In this document: piece after piece, positions 43,945 to 50,325 of the stretch
How positions within the stretch are numbered: position 1 is the stretch's first letter
How the letters are laid out: every line of letters begins with the position of its first letter
Source: Anaerococcus tetradius ATCC 35098
GTDB taxonomy: Bacteria > Bacillota > Clostridia > Tissierellales > Peptoniphilaceae
Direction: 5' to 3'
Length of the DNA stretch: 50,325 bases
Assembly (NCBI RefSeq): GCF_000159095.1
Contig: NZ_GG666295.1
Coordinates: forward strand, 340,592-390,916
Position numbers and translations under genes: made by a program
The notes under the pieces: model-generated
What the model saw: only the letters and a program-made list of their open reading frames with translations
Told to the model about the DNA's origin: nothing
Databases searched by the model: none

Positions 43945-44655
43945 TTAACTATGTTTTTTCGATTTTTTCTTTTTTAACCCAAGTTTAATTCCTTCATTAG
44001 GTTCATGACCTTCCGAATTTGTATTAGCATCATCTGTTTCATTTTCTAAACTTGTTAATTCAAGAACATCTGGTTTAATATATTTCATCAATGATTCTTC
44101 ATCTTCTATGTAGAAATCTCTACCAAATAAGTACCAGTTAATGTCGGTCACTTTATTAGATTTATAGTCATAGGCAACTATATAATAAGTAAATCTCTTT
44201 AAACTAATACCTATATCAGAAAAAATATCATTAAATTCTTTATTATATATCTCATCACCATCAGTATTTGAAGAATCAAATGACAATTGCTTGTGAGGTT
44301 TAAATTCACTATTTAAAGAGTTAATAATTGTTTTCATATAGTGGGGAACTTTACGAGACTTATCTTTTGACAATCTTTTTAAATTCTTTGTGCTAGTAAT
44401 ACTTACTAAAGCTTTAGAATTTAAATCTACTAAAATCTGCCCTTTCCAATAGCTTCTCCTAAAGTTGTGTATAAAGTAATCATCAGAAGTAAACATTTCT
44501 TCTAATATTGAATATATTGTATCTAATTTTAAGTCCCTATAGCAGTTTGCGGTTTTTAAACCAAGGTTTTGTTTTTTATAGACAAATTCTTGCTCTAACG
44601 CTCTAACTATTCCAGTTGCAATTAACTCTTTTAAAGATTCCAAATTTACCTCCAT
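43945..44655 (-). CDS. Partner of the HTH-ImmA protein, unknown function
   Basis: A 236-residue soluble protein, not assigned. The first ~195 residues look like a compact domain (RRSYWKGQILVDLNSKALVSI near 65-85, TYYIVAYDYKSNKVTDINWYLFGRDF near 155-180), then an acidic linker and a lysine-rich end GLKKKKSKKHS. It is first in a two-gene operon with the HTH-ImmA protein. Two-gene units with an ImmA/IrrE antitoxin (for example RosmerTA) make a toxin or effector role plausible, but nothing in the sequence proves it. Confidence 0.55.
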   Translation of the reverse strand: MEVNLESLKELIATGIVRALEQEFVYKKQNLGLKTANCYRDLKLDTIYSILEEMFTSDDYFIHNFRRSYWKGQILVDLNSKALVSITSTKNLKRLSKDKSRKVPHYMKTIINSLNSEFKPHKQLSFDSSNTDGDEIYNKEFNDIFSDIGISLKRFTYYIVAYDYKSNKVTDINWYLFGRDFYIEDEESLMKYIKPDVLELTSLENETDDANTNSEGHEPNEGIKLGLKKKKSKKHS

Positions 44656-44682
44656 ATTTTATTAATTTTAGTATTTACTTAT

Positions 44683-44820
44683 ATTTTATTCCGAACTCAG
44701 TTTTTGTCAATATATTTTCATTTTTTTAAAATTTTGTCCAACGCTTATTTCTTCTTTAATCGTAGGACAAAATTCAATTTATGTAATTATTTTTAAAATT
44801 TAACCAAAAACTGATATAAT
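44683..44820. promoter_or_regulatory. Divergent promoter with symmetric operator sites
   Basis: Minus promoter TTGACA (44705-44710), 16 bases, TAAAAT (44683-44688); plus -10 box TATAAT (44815-44820). Two nested inverted repeats share a centre near 44752-44756: CAGTTTTTG (44698-44706) with CAAAAACTG (44805-44813), and AATTTTGTCC (44730-44739) with GGACAAAATT (44765-44774). The outer arm overlaps the -35 box and spacer of the minus promoter and abuts the -10 box of the plus promoter, placing one protein in position to control both operons. Confidence 0.65.
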
Positions 44821-44865
44821 AATAGTAACAATTTAATTCTTTACTTTATAAGATTTGAGGTTATT

Positions 44866-45786
44866 ATGGAACAACCGTTGATTGATTTTAACTCTTATCC
44901 TTTAAAAATTGCACTAAAGCGTTTACTTAAGGATAAGGCTACTAAAAAGAATATTATATGGGCGACTAATACCTATGAGGATTTTGGGGATAGTTTTGAT
45001 GATAGGGCTCAGATTTCTGAGGCTGTTTTTGCTCATGGTTTTGCCCTTGAGCCTAGGACTAGCAAGTCGGCTGAGACCCAGCTTGAACGTACTAGAAAGA
45101 AGGCTGAGGTCTACACTCCTAGCTGGGTGGTTAATTTTATGAATAATTATTGTGACCAAGTCTGGTTTGGGAGAAAGGATGTCTTCAATGTCCAAAATGG
45201 AGAGAGTTGGGAGCCTGTTAGGGAAAAAATTTCCTTTCCTGAAGGCAAAACCTGGCAGGCCTATGTTGATTCTCCAAGACTTGAGATAGCCTGCGGAGAG
45301 GGGCCTTATCTTGTTTCTAGGTATGATGTAGCGACTAGTGAGCTTATCAGACACACTATTAATAGGATAGGGATCCTCGATAGGAAGCTTAGGATAGTTA
45401 ATGAAAACACGACAAGCAAGGAAGATTGGATAGAATGGGCCATTCGTGCCGTCCAAGCCTCTTATGGTTATGAATACCAAGGCGATAGCCTTTTGATAGC
45501 TAGGATAAATGTCTTATTGACCTTTGTGGACTATTATGAAAGGCGATGGGATGAGGATGTGGATAAGAAAATCCTTGAAAAGCTCGCCAATATCATTTCT
45601 TGGAATCTCTGGCAAATGGATGGGCTAACAGATACTGTGCCTTTTGGAGCACCAGCAGGCGAGCCTAGTCAGATAAGTTTTTTGGAAATAAGTGAAAAAG
45701 AGGAAGGCCAACCTGTGGCCTGTAGGATTTTTGACTGGAAGGCCAACAAGTCCCAGACCTTTATATCAATGAAGGAGAATATATGA
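44866..45786 (+). CDS. Methyltransferase N-terminal part (motif I subunit)
   Basis: A 306-residue protein resembling the first half of an N6-adenine methyltransferase of restriction systems. RKKAEVYTPSWVVNFMNNY (about 78-96) is the motif X region and LEIACGEGPYLVSRYD (139-154) is the AdoMet-binding motif I. ASYGYEYQGDSLLIARINVL carries the motif II/III part. There is no NPPY catalytic motif; that begins at residue 10 of the next gene, which overlaps by 4 bases (ATGA). The two products probably assemble into one enzyme. First gene of the three-gene operon read from the divergent promoter. Confidence 0.75.
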   Translation: MEQPLIDFNSYPLKIALKRLLKDKATKKNIIWATNTYEDFGDSFDDRAQISEAVFAHGFALEPRTSKSAETQLERTRKKAEVYTPSWVVNFMNNYCDQVWFGRKDVFNVQNGESWEPVREKISFPEGKTWQAYVDSPRLEIACGEGPYLVSRYDVATSELIRHTINRIGILDRKLRIVNENTTSKEDWIEWAIRAVQASYGYEYQGDSLLIARINVLLTFVDYYERRWDEDVDKKILEKLANIISWNLWQMDGLTDTVPFGAPAGEPSQISFLEISEKEEGQPVACRIFDWKANKSQTFISMKENI

Positions 45787-46808
45787 AAAAATTTGATTTT
45801 GTAGTGGGTAATCCACCTTATAATGAAACCGTAGAAGGTCGAAGCGAAGATCCACCTATTTATCATTTCTTTTATGATGCATCAATAAATGTTGGAAAAT
45901 TTGTATCTTTTATTACACCATCTAGATTTCTATTTGACACTGGAAAAACTCCATCTAAATGGAATAAAAAAATGTTAAATAGTCCTCATTTTAAAATTTT
46001 AGAATATGAACCGGTTGGTTCCAAAGTTTTTCCTACTACTGATATTAAGGGTGGGGTTGCCATTACTTCTTGGGATAATACTAAAGTTCATGAACCAATT
46101 AAGATTTTTTACCCTCACTCTGAGATTGAAGATATAGTTAAAAAGGTAAGAAGTATTGAAAAAGTTTTCTTCGATAAAATTATATTTTCTAATACTAGTT
46201 ATAAATACGATAAATTATTCTATGAGGAAAATCCTGACTTTAAAAATAGAGTATCTGGAGGTTCAAAAAGATATTTATCATCAACTTGTTTTAAAAAATT
46301 TCCTGAAGTCTTTACAGATGAAAAACTAGATGAGGATAATGTGAAGATAGTTGGTAGGGAGAATTATAAAAGAGCAACCAAATTTTTTAACAAAGATTAT
46401 TTGAATCCACCTAGCAACTTCATGTTCTACAAATTAGTACTTCCTAGTTCAAATGGTAGTGGTGATTTTGGGGAAATATTAAGTGAGCCATTTGTCGGAA
46501 ATCCTAAAGAAGGTTATACCGAAACTTTTGTAACTTTTGGTAATTTTGGTAGTTTTGACGAGGCAAATAATAGTTTGAAGTATATTAAAACCAAATTTGC
46601 TAGAGCTATGTTAAATTCTAAAAAAGTTACTCAGGGTAATAAAAATTCTAAAGTTTGGGAAAATGTACCTAACCAAGATTTCACAGAAAATTCCGACATT
46701 GACTGGACCAAGTCTATTGCTGAGATTGACCAGCAATTATACAAAAAATATGGCTTGAGTCCTGAAGAGATTGACTTTATTGAAGAAAAAGTACAGGAGA
46801 TGGAATAA
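45783..46808 (+). CDS. Eco57I-like methyltransferase C-terminal part with TRD
   Basis: A 341-residue protein starting almost at catalytic motif IV: DFVVGNPPYN at 5-14, then VSFITPSRFLF (motif V/VI), KGGVAITSWD (motif VIII-like) and, from about 120 on, a region with no shared motifs that likely recognises the DNA target, ending in a helix typical of specificity subunits (QQLYKKYGLSPEEIDFIEE). It needs motif I from the preceding gene. A frame change within the overlap would fuse the two, so either a split enzyme or a frameshifted single gene is possible. The next gene starts in its stop codon (TAATG). Confidence 0.8.
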   Translation: MKKFDFVVGNPPYNETVEGRSEDPPIYHFFYDASINVGKFVSFITPSRFLFDTGKTPSKWNKKMLNSPHFKILEYEPVGSKVFPTTDIKGGVAITSWDNTKVHEPIKIFYPHSEIEDIVKKVRSIEKVFFDKIIFSNTSYKYDKLFYEENPDFKNRVSGGSKRYLSSTCFKKFPEVFTDEKLDEDNVKIVGRENYKRATKFFNKDYLNPPSNFMFYKLVLPSSNGSGDFGEILSEPFVGNPKEGYTETFVTFGNFGSFDEANNSLKYIKTKFARAMLNSKKVTQGNKNSKVWENVPNQDFTENSDIDWTKSIAEIDQQLYKKYGLSPEEIDFIEEKVQEME

Positions 46809-49800
46809 TGACTGAAGCAAAGATTTCTACCACCAAGGAAGTTATACCTGTCTGTTATGCCTACACTACTCCAGAACTTAGAAAGCATGACGGTTGGACC
46901 AAGATTGGTTTTACCGAAAGGGATGCTGATGTGAGGATTAGGGAACAGGTGTCTACTTCTGATGTTGATTATAAGTTGGAATGGGCAAATAATGCCGTTT
47001 ATGAAGGTTCTAATGAAACCTTTGGTGATTCAGATTTTCATAAATATTTGATTAATCTTGGTGTTAAGCGAAAAGAAGGTAAGGAGTGGTTTGAGATTGA
47101 ACCAGACCTTGCTGAGTTTAATTTTTTCAAATTTAGAAAAAACCGTGGTCTTATAGAAGCCGATGAAAAGCCAGCTTTTTATAAGCTAAGAAACGAACAG
47201 GAAAAAGCTATTGCTATGACCATGGATTATTTCAAGTCTCATGACAAGGGCGAATTTCTTTGGAATGCCAAGCCACGTTTTGGCAAGACCCTTGCTTGTT
47301 ATGACCTTTGTATGAAGATGGGTTTTGAAAAAATCTTGATTGTTACAAATAGACCTGCCATTGCTAATTCTTGGTATGATGATTTTGTTAAATTTATCGG
47401 GCCTGCTAGCGGTTATTTCTTTATTAGCCGTGTGGATGCCCTTAAGGACAAGAAGTTTGTCTTGACTAGAGAAGAGTATAAGGACAAGGTGGACCCTGAT
47501 AAAACCAAGGGTTATATAGAATTTGTAAGTCTCCAAGACCTTAAAGGTTCAATTCACTTTGGTGGTGACATGCCAAAACTTGAGGAAGTCGCCAACACTA
47601 ATTGGGATATACTAATAATTGACGAAGCCCACGAGGGTGTGGATACCTACAAGACCGACCAAGCCTTTAATCAAATAAAAAGGGCTAATACCCTTCACCT
47701 TTCCGGAACACCTTTTAAGGCCCTTGCCAATTTCAAATTTGAAGACGATGCAATTTATAATTGGACCTATGCAGACGAACAAAGGGCGAAGAGAGATTTT
47801 GTGGGTGAAGATTTAGAAGAAAATCCTTACGCAAGCTTGCCTAAACTAAATCTTTTCACCTATCAAATCTCAGATATTATCAGAGATGAGCTTGATGACG
47901 GGATTGATCTTGACGGAGAAAATGTGGAATATGCCTTTGACCTTAATGAGTTTTTCTCAACAGATGAGAGGGGTGCCTTTCTCTATAATGATGATGTGGA
48001 CAAGTTCCTAGATGCCTTGACTGATGAAAAGAGGACTAAGTTTCCTTTTTCTACACCAGAGCTTAGAGATGAGATAAAACACTCTTTTTGGATTCTAAAT
48101 AGGGTTGATTCTGCCAAGGCTCTTAAGAGAAAGCTTGAGTTAAATCCAGTTTTTAAAGACTATAAGATTGTCCTTGCTGCAGGTGATGGCAAGATTGATG
48201 ATGAGATAATTACAGAAGAGTCTTTGGACCGTGTAAGAGATGCTATAAAAAATTACGATAAGACCATTACCCTTTCTGTTGGACAGCTTACTACAGGTAT
48301 AACTGTGCCTGAGTGGACAGCAGTCCTAATGCTTGCCAATATGAAATCACCTTCTCTTTATATGCAAGCGGCCTTTAGGGCACAAAATCCTTGCCTATTT
48401 TCTAATGGTGGTAAACATTTTAGGAAGAAAAACGCCTATGTTTTCGACTTTGATCCTGCAAGGACTCTTGATATTTTTGAGCAATTTGCAAACGACCTTT
48501 CTCCTACCACTAGTGGTGGTGGCGGAGATGATGAGACTAGGAAAAAGCATGTCAGAGAACTTCTTAACTTCTTCCCTGTTTATGGTGAGGACGAAAATGG
48601 GGTTATGATAGAGCTTGACGCCGAAAAAGTCCTTTCTATTCCAAGAAAGATTAAGGCTGTAGAAGTTGTTAACCGTGGCTTTATGTCAAACTTCCTATTT
48701 GCAAATATTTCCAATATTTTTAGGGCTCCACAAGCAATCAGAGACACCCTAAATAAGTTAAATTCATACAAGGAAGGCAAAAAAAGACCTATTGAAGTTG
48801 ATGACGATACAGCTGACGAATTAGACCTCGATGAAAATGGCCAAGTAGATATTCCAGAAGAGAAAATCATAGGAAAAGCTCAGGAAGTCTTTGGAAAGAA
48901 AATCTATGAAGAAATTGAAGATAGTATAAGCCAGGCTGAGTCTGACTTAATTATCAAAAAAACTCCTCAAAAGACAGAGCTTGAAGATTTTATAGATACT
49001 TATAGTAAACCAATAAGTAGTATTATTGTTAATGCTACCAAGGAAGTTTACAAAGAAGACATGACTAGGTCTACAGAAAAGAAAATCCAAAAAAATATTG
49101 AAGATAAGGTTGATTCTATTGTAAGAAAAGAATACGAAGGATATGAAATTGAGAAAAACAAAATAGAGCATTATAAAAATGAAGAACTTGCCACTTCCAA
49201 ATCATCAAAAGAATCAAGTGAGATAGAGAAAAAATACGATGATTTAAGTAGGGAAAAATACGACGAGTTTAGCAAAAAAGTCCAAGAATCGCTTGCTAAT
49301 TATAATATAATTGAGGATTCTAAAAGTATTGCTATAGCAACCATAGAAACAGATAAGAGAGAAAAGGAAAAGAAGACCGAAGAAGATACAATGAGAGATA
49401 AGCTCAGGGGCTTTTCTAGGACTATTCCATCTTTCCTCATGGCCTATGGTGACGATGAGACTAGACTAGATAATTTTGATAAGATTATTCCTAATGATGT
49501 TTTCCTTGAGGTGACATCTATAAGTATAGATGAGTTTAAGATGCTAAGAGATGGCTATAATTATCTAGACGAAGAAACTGGTGAAATGAAGCACTATGAA
49601 GGTCATCTTTTCAATGAACGTGTCTTTGATGACTCTGTTAAGGAATTTTTGGATAAAAAAGTAAAACTTGCCAATTATTTCGACGAAGAAGTCAAAAGGG
49701 ATATTTTTGATTATATTCCAGCCCAAAAAACCAACCAAATCTTTACGCCAAGGAAGGTTGTAAACCAAATGCTAGACCTCCTTGAAAAGGAAAATCCTGG

Positions 49801-50134
49801 TTGTTTTGATAACAAAGACTTTACCTTCATAGACCCATACATGAAATCAGGACTCTATGTGGCAGAAATCGTGAAAAGGTTATACAGAAGTGAAAAAATC
49901 AAAGAAGCCTTACCAGATAATAAGGAAAGGCTAAACCATATCTTTGGAAAGCAAGTCTATGGTCTTGCCCCAACAGAGATAATTTACAGGATTGCAAAAA
50001 ACTTCATCCTAGGTTTTAGTGAAGAAATAGAAATTGAAAAACATAAGCTTAAACTTTTAGATTCTCTAGCAAGCATCCAAGAAGATAGGTTTGAGGAAGA
50101 TTTGGTAAAATTATATCCAGAACTTAAGGATTGA
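46808..50134 (+). CDS. GIY-YIG / SF2 helicase / methylase-like fusion protein
   Basis: A 1108-residue restriction-type protein. Residues 15-100 form a T5orf172-like GIY-YIG nuclease (CYAYTT, GWTKIGFT, DFHKYL, KEWFEI). The SF2 helicase spans about 130-560: Walker A AKPRFGKT (154-161), IIDEAHEG (270-277), LSGTPF, TGITVPEW and QAAFRAQNP (520-528). A charged, partly coiled region (about 640-880) follows. The C-terminal ~130 residues carry TPRKVVNQMLDLLE and FIDPYMKSGLYVAEIVKRL, resembling motifs X and I of adenine methyltransferases, but no motif IV. It would be the translocating, DNA-cutting subunit of the operon. Confidence 0.78.
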   Translation: MTEAKISTTKEVIPVCYAYTTPELRKHDGWTKIGFTERDADVRIREQVSTSDVDYKLEWANNAVYEGSNETFGDSDFHKYLINLGVKRKEGKEWFEIEPDLAEFNFFKFRKNRGLIEADEKPAFYKLRNEQEKAIAMTMDYFKSHDKGEFLWNAKPRFGKTLACYDLCMKMGFEKILIVTNRPAIANSWYDDFVKFIGPASGYFFISRVDALKDKKFVLTREEYKDKVDPDKTKGYIEFVSLQDLKGSIHFGGDMPKLEEVANTNWDILIIDEAHEGVDTYKTDQAFNQIKRANTLHLSGTPFKALANFKFEDDAIYNWTYADEQRAKRDFVGEDLEENPYASLPKLNLFTYQISDIIRDELDDGIDLDGENVEYAFDLNEFFSTDERGAFLYNDDVDKFLDALTDEKRTKFPFSTPELRDEIKHSFWILNRVDSAKALKRKLELNPVFKDYKIVLAAGDGKIDDEIITEESLDRVRDAIKNYDKTITLSVGQLTTGITVPEWTAVLMLANMKSPSLYMQAAFRAQNPCLFSNGGKHFRKKNAYVFDFDPARTLDIFEQFANDLSPTTSGGGGDDETRKKHVRELLNFFPVYGEDENGVMIELDAEKVLSIPRKIKAVEVVNRGFMSNFLFANISNIFRAPQAIRDTLNKLNSYKEGKKRPIEVDDDTADELDLDENGQVDIPEEKIIGKAQEVFGKKIYEEIEDSISQAESDLIIKKTPQKTELEDFIDTYSKPISSIIVNATKEVYKEDMTRSTEKKIQKNIEDKVDSIVRKEYEGYEIEKNKIEHYKNEELATSKSSKESSEIEKKYDDLSREKYDEFSKKVQESLANYNIIEDSKSIAIATIETDKREKEKKTEEDTMRDKLRGFSRTIPSFLMAYGDDETRLDNFDKIIPNDVFLEVTSISIDEFKMLRDGYNYLDEETGEMKHYEGHLFNERVFDDSVKEFLDKKVKLANYFDEEVKRDIFDYIPAQKTNQIFTPRKVVNQMLDLLEKENPGCFDNKDFTFIDPYMKSGLYVAEIVKRLYRSEKIKEALPDNKERLNHIFGKQVYGLAPTEIIYRIAKNFILGFSEEIEIEKHKLKLLDSLASIQEDRFEEDLVKLYPELKD

Positions 50135-50139
50135 TTGAT

Positions 50140-50325
50140 AAATACGGGTCTGTAAATGATTATTTCATTCACCGTCCTCTCACACCACTGTACGTACGGT
50201 TACGTATACGGCGGTTCTACAGTTTAATTTGAACTTTATTGTAATAGCTGACTAGGGATATATAGCCCCTCTCAGCTATTCTTTTGTTAGTTCATTTTTG
50301 GTATTTTCTTTTGAGTTAATCTTTT
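50140..50325 (-). mobile_element. Probable 3' end of a group II intron, cut by window edge
   Basis: Minus strand near 50170-50220 reads ACCGCCGTATACG...GTACGTAC...GGTGTGAGAGGACGG, matching the domain V/VI surroundings of Firmicute group II introns; GGTGAATGA/TCATTTAC at about 50142-50172 could be the branch-point hairpin. Upstream, AATAGCTGA...TCAGCTATT (50242-50281) forms a long stem, and a frame from the edge ends KKIPKMN at a TAA near 50287, possibly the end of the intron reverse transcriptase. The body lies outside the window, so this is a pattern match only. Confidence 0.55.

Noticed and set aside
44923-45480. 185-codon minus-strand frame inside the first methyltransferase gene
   Set aside because: The sense strand has clear AdoMet motifs and codon pattern; the antisense reading has no recognisable domain.

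Overview
The window is a low-G+C Firmicute chromosome segment. The RNase R/SmpB/SecG cluster, the long Alu-domain SRP RNA, the CbpB-type CBS protein, the RodA, YbaB/RecR/DnaX order and ThyX all fit a Gram-positive anaerobe of the Tissierellia/Peptoniphilaceae type (Anaerococcus-like). The genus is an inference from gene content and protein flavour, not a database result.

Region 1 (1-19.6 kb) is housekeeping. A minus-strand run dnaX-ybaB-recR continues into a solitary substrate-binding lipoprotein and a GH32 beta-fructosidase. On the plus strand tRNA-Ser(GGA) runs directly into the SRP RNA, followed by the CbpB-like c-di-AMP sensor. A palindromic element separates CbpB from a branching-enzyme homologue that has lost its catalytic residues. 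Next are a secreted GH73 glucosaminidase and a complete pyrimidine operon read as pyrB-I-C-F-K-D-E (UMP synthesis). Upstream of that lies a tightly overlapped operon: histidine phosphatase, YhaO- and YhaN-like DNA-repair pair, a metallophosphoesterase and a CYTH phosphohydrolase.

Region 2 (19.6-38.1 kb) holds an FtsX-type ABC exporter with a long extracytoplasmic coiled coil, thyX-smpB-rnr-secG, a beta-glucuronidase, a gap-pgk-tpiA-eno glycolytic cluster, an nth-HAD-trmL-trxB operon and rodA on the opposite strand.

Region 3 (38.1 kb to the right edge) is an accessory, defence-like island. It begins inside the truncated 3' end of a comF-type phosphoribosyltransferase gene. In order it contains a PLD-nuclease/P-loop ATPase fusion, a SAM-I-type riboswitch in front of a 107-residue protein of unknown function, an orphan gene between two diverged repeats, a two-gene HTH-ImmA/IrrE module with a symmetric divergent operator, and a three-gene restriction-modification-like operon (methyltransferase split between motif I and motif IV, plus a GIY-YIG/helicase/methylase-like fusion). 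At the right edge the sequence looks like the 3' end of a group II intron on the minus strand.

The best candidates for something undescribed are the PLD-ATPase fusion, the split-methyltransferase/GIY-YIG-helicase system with its divergent ImmA module, and the SAM-riboswitch-controlled small protein. Smaller curiosities are an A9 slippage site in dnaX that leads straight to a stop codon, a GH13 pseudoenzyme, a likely AUU start for nth, and the abutting tRNA-Ser/SRP RNA genes.
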